Shown here piece after piece: positions 7,354-13,790 of a DNA stretch of 16,323 bases (the stretch's first letter is position 1; each line of letters opens with the position of its first letter). This DNA comes from Bacteroidales bacterium UBA4295 (GTDB lineage: Bacteria > Bacteroidota > Bacteroidia > Bacteroidales > Paludibacteraceae). The position numbers were made by a program, and so were the translations under genes. The stretch is taken from the NCBI GenBank assembly GCA_002395805.1, contig DGVB01000007.1, forward strand, positions 18,785-35,107. Reading direction: 5' to 3'. The notes below the pieces were generated by a model, which did not search any database, was not told the DNA's origin, and was given only the letters and a program-made list of their open reading frames with translations.

Positions 7354-8742
7354 ATGCAAAAAAAATTCTATATTGAGACATATGGTTGCCAAATGAATGT
7401 CGCGGATAGCGAAGTAGTAGCCGCAATTTTGCAGACTACCGATGCTGAAATGACAGATCGTTGGGAAGATGCGGATGTGATTCTGCTTAATACCTGTTCG
7501 ATCCGTGACAATGCTGAGCAGAAGGTCGGTGCACGTCTTCGCGAACTGAAAGCGCTTTCAGCTAAAATCGTAAATGGTAAATCGTCCAATCGTAAATGTA
7601 TTGGTGTCATTGGCTGTATGGCCGAGCGCATGGGGCAGGAACTGCTGGATGCATACGGAGTGGATTTTGTAGCCGGACCGGATGCATACCTGGATATCCC
7701 GAATCTCCTGGCCCAGTGCGAGCAGGGGCATAAAGCTATTAACGTAACCCTTAGTACAACAGAGACCTATCGCCAAATCATCCCGGCGCGTATAGGACGC
7801 TCTATCAGCGGATTCGTATCCATCATGCGCGGATGCAATAATTTCTGCTCCTATTGTGTCGTTCCCTATACCCGCGGACGCGAACGCAGCCGAGATGTAG
7901 AATCCATCCTCAATGAGGTTCGCGATCTGCATTCAAAAGGATACAAGGAAGTCACCCTCCTCGGTCAGAACGTCAATTCCTATAAATATCTGTATTCTGT
8001 CAGTCCGAAGGACGGTCTGTATTCTGTCAGTGAAACGGTCCGTGAGGTGGATTTCGCCGACCTGCTGGAGATAGTGGCAGATGCAGTGCCGGATATGCGC
8101 ATCCGCTTCACGACCAGCCATCCTAAAGATATGTCGGATAAGACGCTTGAAGCAATCAGCCGGCATCATAATCTATGTAAGTTTATCCATCTGGCGGTGC
8201 AGTCCGGCTCGAATCATATCCTCAAACTCATGAACCGCAAATATACGCGTGAATGGTATCTGGATCGCATCGCTGCTATCCGGCGCATTCTGCCTACGGC
8301 CGCTATCAGTACGGATATCTTCTGTGGCTTCCATGATGAGACGCTCGAAGATCATGCACAGACCCTCAGCCTCATGCGCGAAGTGGGATTTGATTCGGCT
8401 TTTATGTTCAAATACTCCGAGAGACCGGGCACCTATGCTTCCAAACATCTGCCGGATAATATCCCCGAGGAAGAGAAAGTACGACGCCTCAATGAGATCA
8501 TCGCATTGCAGAACCAACTCTCGCTGGAATCGAACCGACGCGAGGTTGGCAAAGTGGTAGAGGTCCTGGTGGAAGGTTTCTCCAAACGAAGCCATAGCGA
8601 TATGTACGGCCGTACGGAACAGTACAAAACAGTCGTCTTTCCGCGAACGGACGAAAAAGTGGGGGACTTGGTCTTCATTCGCATATTGGAGGCTTCTGCC
8701 GCTACTTTACGAGGCGAAATCGTTAAAAAACAAACAATTTAA
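7354..8742 (+). CDS. miaB: tRNA-2-methylthio-N6-dimethylallyladenosine synthase MiaB
   Basis: MiaB is a radical SAM methylthiotransferase that adds the 2-methylthio group to i6A37 of tRNAs. The 462-residue product has the N-terminal UPF0004 domain with three cluster cysteines (C12 in YIETYGCQMN, C48 in LLNTCSIRDN, C88 in GVIGCMAER). The radical SAM cluster is C161, C165, C168 in RGCNNFCSYCVVPYTRGRE. A TRAM domain closes the protein (about 395-460). ATG 7354 is chosen because the in-frame extension upstream is only the antisense reading of the tRNA-Pro gene. Two repeat-derived insertions occur in frame: residues 71-82, encoded by heptamers, and residues 213-229, encoded by the palindromic dimer in the variable loop after LLGQNVNSY. 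With tsaB, this is the second gene of tRNA position-37 modification in the window. Confidence 0.95.
   Translation: MQKKFYIETYGCQMNVADSEVVAAILQTTDAEMTDRWEDADVILLNTCSIRDNAEQKVGARLRELKALSAKIVNGKSSNRKCIGVIGCMAERMGQELLDAYGVDFVAGPDAYLDIPNLLAQCEQGHKAINVTLSTTETYRQIIPARIGRSISGFVSIMRGCNNFCSYCVVPYTRGRERSRDVESILNEVRDLHSKGYKEVTLLGQNVNSYKYLYSVSPKDGLYSVSETVREVDFADLLEIVADAVPDMRIRFTTSHPKDMSDKTLEAISRHHNLCKFIHLAVQSGSNHILKLMNRKYTREWYLDRIAAIRRILPTAAISTDIFCGFHDETLEDHAQTLSLMREVGFDSAFMFKYSERPGTYASKHLPDNIPEEEKVRRLNEIIALQNQLSLESNRREVGKVVEVLVEGFSKRSHSDMYGRTEQYKTVVFPRTDEKVGDLVFIRILEASAATLRGEIVKKQTI
7565..7600 (+). repeat. Degenerate heptamer array in miaB
   Basis: Successive 7-mers AAATCGT, AAATGGT, AAATCGT, then an 8-mer CCAATCGT, then AAATGTA. 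They encode KIVNGKSSNRKC between the RELKAL helix and the conserved GVIGCMAER. The 7-bp period matches other arrays in the window despite a different sequence. Confidence 0.6.
7991..8040 (+). repeat. Intragenic palindromic dimer element, copy 2 (in miaB)
   Basis: Two tandem units, 7991-8017 (27 bp) and 8018-8040 (23 bp), both opening TGTATTCTGTCAG. The longer unit has CC before and GG after the central GAA, and the shorter unit lacks both pairs. Codon phase is the same as in tsaB, so both proteins gain an SPKDGL motif. Confidence 0.9.
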
Positions 8743-8761
8743 GCATTTTTTTGCTAAAAAA

Positions 8762-8793
8762 TTTGGCTATTTCAAATAAAAGCAGTACTTTTG
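8762..8793 (+). promoter_or_regulatory. Bacteroidota-type promoter upstream of the greA operon
   Basis: TTTG (8762-8765), a 20-nt spacer and TACTTTTG (8786-8793). The spacer end AAAGCAG is shared with the divergent promoters at 12061-12150. The predicted start is near 8800, leaving about 100 nt of leader before the first ORF. Confidence 0.75.
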
Positions 8794-8799
8794 CATCGA

Positions 8800-8900
8800 A
8801 AACAAAATTTTCATAGTTAAGGTTTAGGTTTAATGGTAATAGGAGGCTGTGAAGTTTCCTATTACTTTTAAACAAAAAGAAGGCGTACGCCTTATTTTTT
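8800..8900 (+). ncRNA. Structured leader or small RNA before the greA operon
   Basis: Between the promoter and the first ORF lie two hairpins. The first pairs GTAATAGGA (8836-8844) with TCCTATTAC (8857-8865) around a 12-nt loop. The second is the palindrome AAGGCGTACGCCTT (8880-8893) followed by ATTTTTT, which resembles a terminator. A 12-codon ORF starting ATGGTAATAGG (8833-8871) spans the first hairpin. In Escherichia coli a terminator in the greA leader yields GraL RNAs, so attenuation here is a reasonable analogy, not a demonstrated homology. Confidence 0.45.
8880..8900 (+). terminator. Terminator-like hairpin in the greA leader
   Basis: A fully palindromic 14-base stem (AAGGC, GTAC loop, GCCTT) is followed by ATTTTTT and ends 2 bases before the ATG of the 33-residue ORF. 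The stem is short, so termination may be partial or conditional. Confidence 0.5.
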
Positions 8901-8902
8901 AT

Positions 8903-9004
8903 ATGGCGGAGGATACTAAAAATACCAATATACCCGATTTGACGGATATGGAGGAAATTCGTAAGGCTATCATTGCCGGCGAGATTTTAAATCGAAAATA
9001 TTAA
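8903..9004 (+). CDS. Small conserved-looking 33-residue protein
   Basis: The ORF reads MAEDTKNTNIPDL, then TDMEEIRKAIIAGE, then ILNRKY and TAA. It starts just after the leader hairpin and ends 11 bp before greA, in the same orientation, so it would be co-transcribed with greA. The N-terminus is polar and probably disordered; the rest suggests one amphipathic helix ending in a basic-aromatic tail. I do not recognise the family. The codons look like those of neighbouring genes, but the ORF is short enough that translation is not certain. Confidence 0.5.
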   Translation: MAEDTKNTNIPDLTDMEEIRKAIIAGEILNRKY

Positions 9005-9015
9005 TACGATATATT

Positions 9016-9486
9016 ATGGCAGTAACGTACATGACCGAAGAAGGTCTTAAGAAACTGAAAGAGGAACTCCAGTTCTTGGAGACGGTGGAGCGCCCGCGTA
9101 TCATTGCCGCTATTGCAGAAGCGCGTGAGAAGGGTGATTTGAGTGAAAATGCGGAGTATGACGCAGCGAAAGAAGCGCAAGGTGCACTCGAGACGAAGAT
9201 CGCGATTCTTAAATCGCGTCTCATGGAAGCGCGCGTGCTCGATACTTCTTCGCTCAATACCGACGAGGTGAAGCTCTTTACCAAAGTGCGCGTCCGTCAG
9301 AAAAATACGGGGATGGAGAAAACCTTCCAACTCGTGACTGAAGGCGAAGCCAACATTGCTGAGGGCAAAATATCTATCTCTACCCCGATAGCGAAAGGTC
9401 TGCTGGGGAAAAAAGTAGGAGAAGTAGCGCAAATCCAGGTACCGGTGGGGATTATCGAATTCGAGATCCTCGAAATCTCCCTCTAA
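9016..9486 (+). CDS. greA: Transcription elongation factor GreA
   Basis: GreA rescues backtracked RNA polymerase by stimulating its transcript cleavage. The 156-residue length is typical. The N-terminal coiled coil (about 8-75) carries the signature tip GDLSENAEY with acidic D41 and E44, which in E. coli GreA reach the polymerase active site. The C-terminal FKBP-like domain shows ISISTPIAKGLLGKKVGE. ATG 9016 gives the usual short N-terminus before YMTEEGL; ATG 9031 is a weaker alternative. The stop codon lies inside the first heptamer of the repeat at 9480-9508. The structured leader upstream suggests regulated read-through. Confidence 0.97.
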   Translation: MAVTYMTEEGLKKLKEELQFLETVERPRIIAAIAEAREKGDLSENAEYDAAKEAQGALETKIAILKSRLMEARVLDTSSLNTDEVKLFTKVRVRQKNTGMEKTFQLVTEGEANIAEGKISISTPIAKGLLGKKVGEVAQIQVPVGIIEFEILEISL

Positions 9487-9508
9487 CCCCTAACCCTCTA
9501 ACCCCTAA
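9480..9508 (+). repeat. CCYCTAA heptamer array between greA and the HIT gene
   Basis: CCTCTAA, CCCCTAA, CCCTCTAA (one extra C) and CCCCTAA follow one another. The first includes the last codon and stop of greA, and the last ends 4 bp before the HIT gene start. The array fills almost the whole intergenic gap. It looks telomere-like but is only four units. Confidence 0.75.
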
Positions 9509-9512
9509 AACA

Positions 9513-9926
9513 ATGACTATCTTTACGAAAATTATCAAAGGCGAAATCCCGAGTTACAAAGTGGCCGAGGATGACAAAAACTATGCGTTTCTGGATATCA
9601 ACCCCTTGGTAAAAGGTCATACCCTGGTTATCCCTAAATTGGCGGAGCCGGAGGCGGATTATATTTTTGACCTCTCTGACGAGCAGCTGCAGAGCCTGAT
9701 GACTTTTGCGGCGAAAGTGGCGCGAGGCATCAAAGCCGCTACGGGCTGCAAGCGGGTCGGTGTGGCTGTCCTGGGTATGGAAGTCAATCATGTGCATGTG
9801 CATCTCGTACCGATGAACTCGGAGAAGGATATGCTTTTCACGAATCCCAAACTATCCCTCCCGGCTGAGGAGATGGCATTCATCGCCAACTCCATTGCAG
9901 AAGCGATAGAGAAGAATAAACAATAA
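9513..9926 (+). CDS. HIT-family nucleotide-binding hydrolase
   Basis: The 137-residue protein has the histidine triad HVHVHLVP (H93, H95, H97; the last His is the usual nucleophile) and the family's N-terminal IFTKIIKGEIPSYKV and PLVKGHTLVIPK. Hint-like HIT proteins hydrolyse nucleoside phosphoramidates and related mononucleotide adducts; the physiological substrate in bacteria is usually uncertain. It lies 26 bp after greA and is followed by a strong bidirectional terminator, so it closes the greA operon. Confidence 0.93.
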   Translation: MTIFTKIIKGEIPSYKVAEDDKNYAFLDINPLVKGHTLVIPKLAEPEADYIFDLSDEQLQSLMTFAAKVARGIKAATGCKRVGVAVLGMEVNHVHVHLVPMNSEKDMLFTNPKLSLPAEEMAFIANSIAEAIEKNKQ

Positions 9927-9930
9927 TTCC

Positions 9931-9970
9931 AAAAAAATGGAGGCCAAACGGTCTCCATTTTTCTTTTTTT
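9931..9970. terminator. Bidirectional terminator between the HIT gene and pepO
   Basis: AAAAATGGAG (9933-9942) pairs with CTCCATTTTT (9953-9962), with an inner CC/GG pairing in the loop. T-runs lie on both sides, so it can end the converging HIT (plus) and pepO (minus) transcripts. Confidence 0.9.
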
Positions 9971-9971
9971 T

Positions 9972-9992
9972 CTGATATCTGATAACTGACAT
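9972..9992. repeat. Three degenerate heptamers after pepO
   Basis: CTGATAT, CTGATAA and CTGACAT lie head to tail between the terminator and the pepO stop codon. The 7-bp period is the same as in the other arrays of this window. Confidence 0.6.
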
Positions 9993-9993
9993 C

Positions 9994-12027
9994 CTACCAG
10001 ATACTTACTCTCTCCTCCGGCTTGATGTACATCGGACTCTCTTCCGTCACATCCCATGCCTCGTACCATGCGTTGATCTGAGGTAGCGCACCGTTTACAC
10101 GCCAGCGGCCTAACGAGTGAGGATCGCTCTTCGTGCGGTTCAGGATCTCTTCCGGACGGATATTGCCTGCCCATACGTTAGCGTATGCCAGGAAGAATCG
10201 TTGCGCAGGAGTGAATCCGTCGCGGGTCTGCAGACGCTCTTTCTCGGCTTTCGATGCTTCGTTGAGCGTGAAGGCCAGGTAAGCCACCTGTAATCCTCCG
10301 TGGTCCGCAATATTCTCGCCCAGCGTAAACGCACCGTTGGCATGTACGCCCGGAGCTACTTCTATCTTGTTGAACGCTTCTTCCATTACTTTCGTGCGGG
10401 CATCAAAAGCAGCTTTGTCTTCTGCTGTCCACCAGTTGATCATATTGCCGTCCTTGTCAAACTGACATCCTTGGTCATCAAATCCATGCGTCATCTCATG
10501 GCCGATTACTACACCGATAGCGCCGTAGTTGAAGGCGTCGTCTGCCGCCATGTCAAAGAATGGATACTGCAGTATGCCGGCCGGGAAACAGATCTCGTTG
10601 CTCGATGGATTATAATAAGCATTCACGGTCTGAGGGGTCATATACCATTTCTTCTTGTCCACCGGCTTGCCCAGGAAACTGAGGCTGTATTCCTGCTCGA
10701 ATTTTGCAGCGCGCTCTAAGTTCGCATAGTAGGTGTCTTCGGCGTTGATATCCAGTTTGCTGTAGTCGCGCCATTCGTCCGGATAACCGATTTTGATGGT
10801 GATGGCGTTCAACTTCTCGATAGCTTTGGCTTTGGTCTCATCGCTCATCCATGCCAGGTTCTCAATGCGGATACCTAAGGCTTTCTGTAGGTTGCGCACG
10901 AGCGCGAGCATGCGTTCCTTATTCTCTTCCGGGAAATATTTCTTGACATACATCTGTCCTACGGCCTCTCCCAGCGTTCCGTTGACAATACCTACGGCGC
11001 GTTTCCATAGAGGACTCGGCTCCTCGCGACCCGAGAGTACTTTGCCGTAGAAATCAAACGAAGTCATATAGATCTCTGTGGTCAGATAGGAAGCGGCACC
11101 TTCTATCACCTGCCATGCAAAGAGAGTCTTCAAATCCTCTAACGGCTCGTCTGCTAACATCTTGCCTGCTTCCTGCAGATGAGGTATCTGACCGATAGAG
11201 AGACTGTCTAATGTTACACCCAGCGCCTCGAAATAAGCCTTCCATTCTACTTGCGGCACCAGTTCTTGTAATTGGGCTACACTCATCTTGTTGTAGTTCC
11301 GTTGCGGATCGCGAAGCTCTACATTGCTATAGGCCGCTTTCGCCAGCCGCGTCTCCATACGAAGAATCGTCTGCGCTTTCTCTGCTGCGTTTTCAAATCC
11401 GAAAAGACCGAACATCTTCTCTACGTATTGGACATATGCTTCGCGAATGGAGCGTGTATGCTCGTCCTCATCAAGATAGTATTCTTTCTCGCCCAGCGAA
11501 AAACCGGCTTGGTATTCGTTCAAAATATTCATCGAACTATTCATAGCATCTGCATCTACGTACATAGCCCAAAGCTGGAAATCCATAGCGGCTCCCAGCA
11601 CGCGGCTTAATTCCTCCCGGCTGCTGATGGCGTTGATCTCGGCCAATGTCTTCTCTACCGGTGCTATACCTTCCTGGTCGCGACGCGCGGTATCCATCGC
11701 CATATTGTACAGGTCGCCGATCTTCTGCTCGATAGATCCTCGGTTCTTTGTACTTTGTCCCTTTCTCTTTTCCGCGATTTCTTGTATCAGCCCGTTGACC
11801 TGCTCGAGATTATTCAGCCCTAATTTGTCAAACGAACCGAAACGGCTGTACTCCGGCGTCAATGGGTTATTGGCCATCCATCCGCCGCAGGCGAACTGAT
11901 AGAAATCATTCTGAGGTACCGCCGTGGTGTCTAAATTCGCCAGGTCAATACCCGTGGTCTGTTGTTTGGTGGTGCAAGCTGTTGTCATAACTGCTAACGC
12001 TGCTAGCGTAAAAATAAGTTTTTTCAT
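9994..12027 (-). CDS. pepO: M13 (neprilysin-type) metallopeptidase lipoprotein
   Basis: The 677-residue product is a zinc endopeptidase of family M13. The zinc motif HEMTH is at 510-514 within VVIGHEMTHGFDDQG, and the third ligand lies in GENIADHGG (E571, D575). The substrate-binding motif NAYYNPSSNEICFPAGIL precedes it, and the protein ends in the usual Trp. The N-terminus MKKLIFTLAALAVMTTAC is a lipoprotein signal with Cys18, so the enzyme is probably anchored in the periplasm or outer membrane, cutting peptides. ATG 12027 was chosen because longer in-frame starts would run through the promoter. Residues near 90 (GQSTKNR) are encoded by a degenerate heptamer stretch. A Bacteroidota promoter lies just upstream, divergent from the esterase gene. 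Confidence 0.95.
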   Translation of the reverse strand: MKKLIFTLAALAVMTTACTTKQQTTGIDLANLDTTAVPQNDFYQFACGGWMANNPLTPEYSRFGSFDKLGLNNLEQVNGLIQEIAEKRKGQSTKNRGSIEQKIGDLYNMAMDTARRDQEGIAPVEKTLAEINAISSREELSRVLGAAMDFQLWAMYVDADAMNSSMNILNEYQAGFSLGEKEYYLDEDEHTRSIREAYVQYVEKMFGLFGFENAAEKAQTILRMETRLAKAAYSNVELRDPQRNYNKMSVAQLQELVPQVEWKAYFEALGVTLDSLSIGQIPHLQEAGKMLADEPLEDLKTLFAWQVIEGAASYLTTEIYMTSFDFYGKVLSGREEPSPLWKRAVGIVNGTLGEAVGQMYVKKYFPEENKERMLALVRNLQKALGIRIENLAWMSDETKAKAIEKLNAITIKIGYPDEWRDYSKLDINAEDTYYANLERAAKFEQEYSLSFLGKPVDKKKWYMTPQTVNAYYNPSSNEICFPAGILQYPFFDMAADDAFNYGAIGVVIGHEMTHGFDDQGCQFDKDGNMINWWTAEDKAAFDARTKVMEEAFNKIEVAPGVHANGAFTLGENIADHGGLQVAYLAFTLNEASKAEKERLQTRDGFTPAQRFFLAYANVWAGNIRPEEILNRTKSDPHSLGRWRVNGALPQINAWYEAWDVTEESPMYIKPEERVSIW
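11746..11773. repeat. Degenerate heptamer stretch in pepO
   Basis: On the plus strand CTTTGTA and CTTTGTC are followed by weaker CCTTTCT and CTTTTCC. It encodes a Lys/Gln/Ser-rich stretch in a presumed loop before the conserved EQKIGDLY. The first two units are clear; the others could be chance. Confidence 0.4.
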
Positions 12028-12052
12028 TTCTTTAATTTGATTTTTTGCCGAT

Positions 12053-12092
12053 TTTGCATGCAAAGGTACTGCTTTTTTGCCAATTATGCAAG
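12053..12092 (-). promoter_or_regulatory. Promoter of pepO with TTTGCATGCAAA palindrome
   Basis: On the minus strand CTTG (12092-12089, one mismatch to TTTG), a 20-nt spacer and TACCTTTG (12068-12061). The perfect palindrome TTTGCATGCAAA (12053-12064) overlaps the -7 element, so a dimeric repressor could act here. Confidence 0.7.
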
Positions 12093-12117
12093 TTTTGGAA
12101 TAAAAAAACGCATAAAC

Positions 12118-12150
12118 TTTTGCATACATGCAAAAAAAGCAGTACCTTTG
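12118..12150 (+). promoter_or_regulatory. Promoter of the esterase gene
   Basis: TTTG (12119-12122), a 20-nt spacer and TACCTTTG (12143-12150). The -33 element sits in the dyad TTTTGCA-TACA-TGCAAAA (12118-12135). Bases 12130-12150 are an inverted copy, with one extra A, of 12060-12080 in the divergent pepO promoter. Confidence 0.8.
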
Positions 12151-12179
12151 TACCGCAAGAAATTATAGAATACCGTCAT

Positions 12180-13058
12180 ATGAGAAAACTCTATTTATTC
12201 GCGCTGGCCGCGATCCTGTTGGCCGGCTGCAGCCCCAAGAGAAATGAGGTGCAAGTAGGTACCGTCGTTAGGGATACTATCCTGGATGTACCCTGTTGTG
12301 TGTATCTGCCCTACCGCTATGCCGAGCGGGTGAAGCAGTACTCCGAAGTGTTCCCCGTCCTCTATCTCCAGCATGGGATGTTCGGTTCGGAGGATGACTG
12401 GACCAAGCAGGGACTGTTGCTCCAGAAGATGGATTCGCTACTGCAGAGAGGGGAAATCGTAGAGATGGTGGTCGTGATGCCGGATAATTTCTTAGGCAGT
12501 ATCCCTCTCCCGGAGCGCAAGGCGCTGATGGCTGCGCCCGATATCACTCCTTCCGGAGAACCCTTTGATACGTCCGAAGGAAGCGCGCATTGGCGCAAAC
12601 TGACTTACGATCAAGAGCGGGGATACGAGATGTCCGGCTACTGGATTAGACGTTTTGAGGAGTTTATGACGGCGGTAGAAGACCATTATAACGTTAGCCG
12701 GGAACCGAACCATCGTGCTATAGCAGGCTTGTCTATGGGGGGCTTCCATACCATGCATATCTCCCATTATCTGCATGGACGCTTCGGATATATAGGCCTG
12801 TTCTCAGCCCTTATCGTTTCGCCGGAAGAAGGGGAAGTGTATTCCAATTGGCAGGAAGAAGTACGTGCTCTCATGGCCGATGAACCCCTCTATTGGATAG
12901 GAATGGGCAGGGAAGATTTTCTCTATGACCAGCTCCAGATATATCGCCGATGGCTGGAAGAGAATCATCTTGAATATACCTATTATGAGAGCGCAGGTGG
13001 ACATACCTGGCCTAATTGGCAGGATTATATCTGCCGGTTCCTGAAGAAAATTAAATAA
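12180..13058 (+). CDS. Esterase-D/feruloyl-esterase-like lipoprotein
   Basis: The 292-residue product has a lipoprotein signal ending LLAGC (Cys17). It then shows the alpha/beta-hydrolase layout of the putative esterase family (PF00756 type): VCCVYLPYRY-like first strands, PVLYLQHGM (oxyanion region), the nucleophile elbow GLSMGG with Ser185, GMGREDF with probable acid Asp246, and GGHTWPNW with His275. The order and spacing fit a complete Ser-Asp-His triad. Substrates of this family range from feruloyl sugars to siderophore esters and acyl glycerides, so the substrate is unknown. ATG 12180 is about 22 nt after the predicted transcript start; the upstream in-frame extension runs through the promoter and is rejected. 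The divergent partner pepO is also an envelope hydrolase lipoprotein. Confidence 0.87.
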   Translation: MRKLYLFALAAILLAGCSPKRNEVQVGTVVRDTILDVPCCVYLPYRYAERVKQYSEVFPVLYLQHGMFGSEDDWTKQGLLLQKMDSLLQRGEIVEMVVVMPDNFLGSIPLPERKALMAAPDITPSGEPFDTSEGSAHWRKLTYDQERGYEMSGYWIRRFEEFMTAVEDHYNVSREPNHRAIAGLSMGGFHTMHISHYLHGRFGYIGLFSALIVSPEEGEVYSNWQEEVRALMADEPLYWIGMGREDFLYDQLQIYRRWLEENHLEYTYYESAGGHTWPNWQDYICRFLKKIK

Positions 13059-13091
13059 AAAAATACCGGCTCGTTTGTAGCCGGTATTTTT
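13059..13091. terminator. Strong bidirectional terminator between the esterase gene and efp
   Basis: A perfect 13-bp stem pairs AAAAATACCGGCT (13059-13071) with AGCCGGTATTTTT (13079-13091) around a CGTTTGT loop. It serves the two converging genes. Confidence 0.93.
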
Positions 13092-13111
13092 CGTCTCCTC
13101 TTGTGTCTTGC

Positions 13112-13675
13112 TTAGCGAACGCGCTCGCAGTACGAACCGTCACGGGTATCAACGCGAACGATCTCACCCTCGTTGATAAATAGCGGTACGCGAATCTCTG
13201 CTCCGGTCTCCAGAGTAGCCGGTTTCAGCGTGTTCGTAGCGGTGTCGCCCTTTAGACCTGGCTCCGTGTAGGTAACGGCTAACTCTACCTTGGTCGGCAG
13301 CTCCGCAAACAGAATGGTCTCGGTCGTAGCGTCCGATACTACATCTACAGTGAAACCCTCTTTCAGAAAATCTACACCCGTAATCAAATCATGAGCGATA
13401 GGCACTTGCTCGAAGGTCTCGTTATTCATGAAGATATAGTCATCGCCCTCTTTGTACAGGAACTGGTACGGACGGCGCTCTACACGTACATCCTCCAGCT
13501 TCTCTCCGATATTAAAGCGGCGCTCCAGCACGCGACCATCTACTACATCTTTAAATTTTACACGCATGATGGTATTGCCTTTTCCAGGCTTTACGTGCAA
13601 AAACTCAATTACAAAATACAGACGGCCGTCCATGCGAATGCATACGCCGTTCTTAATGTCTTGACTGTTAATCAT
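13112..13675 (-). CDS. efp: Translation elongation factor P
   Basis: EF-P binds ribosomes stalled at polyproline and promotes peptide bond formation. The 187-residue length is normal. The N-terminal KOW-like domain has VKPGKGN with Lys32 at the position of E. coli Lys34, the residue that is modified in many bacteria. Here Lys is retained, so a modifiable form is possible; no modification gene (epmA, epmB or similar) is in the window. OB domains II and III follow (YIFMNNETFEQ, TYTEPGLKGDT, GAEIRVPLFINEGE, then DTRDGSYCERVR at the C-terminus). ATG 13675 (MINSQDIKNG) gives the family start; a longer in-frame start at 13723 would lie in the promoter. Confidence 0.97.
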   Translation of the reverse strand: MINSQDIKNGVCIRMDGRLYFVIEFLHVKPGKGNTIMRVKFKDVVDGRVLERRFNIGEKLEDVRVERRPYQFLYKEGDDYIFMNNETFEQVPIAHDLITGVDFLKEGFTVDVVSDATTETILFAELPTKVELAVTYTEPGLKGDTATNTLKPATLETGAEIRVPLFINEGEIVRVDTRDGSYCERVR

Positions 13676-13720
13676 ACAATTCGGTTTATAGTATTTACTC
13701 GTTTTTCTTGAAAATCGCTG

Positions 13721-13752
13721 CAAAAGTACAATTTTTTTTGCACATATGCAAA
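13721..13752 (-). promoter_or_regulatory. Promoter of efp
   Basis: On the minus strand TTTG (13752-13749), a 20-nt spacer and TACTTTTG (13728-13721). It overlaps the marC-family promoter over 13737-13752. Confidence 0.85.
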
Positions 13753-13768
13753 TTTTTTAGTAATTTTG
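13737..13768 (+). promoter_or_regulatory. Promoter of the marC-family gene
   Basis: TTTG (13737-13740), a 20-nt spacer and TAATTTTG (13761-13768). The two divergent -33 elements form one dyad, TTTGCA-CATA-TGCAAA (13737-13752), so polymerase could occupy only one of the two promoters at a time. Confidence 0.85.
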
Positions 13769-13790
13769 CAACCTAATTTGTCAAATTTAT

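Noticed and set aside
7079..7396. Plus-strand ORF across the tRNA duplicate region
   Set aside because: It reads through antisense tRNA sequence, two terminator copies and a promoter, and has no protein-like features.
9480..9508. Telomere-like repeat
   Set aside because: It has only four units, lies between two co-directional genes, and nothing else suggests a replicon end.
12028..12129. Longer N-terminus for the M13 peptidase
   Set aside because: It runs through the divergent promoter region; the lipoprotein signal starting at 12027 is clear.
12045..12179. Longer N-terminus for the esterase
   Set aside because: It overlaps both divergent promoters; MRKLYLFALAAILLAGC at 12180 is a complete lipoprotein signal.
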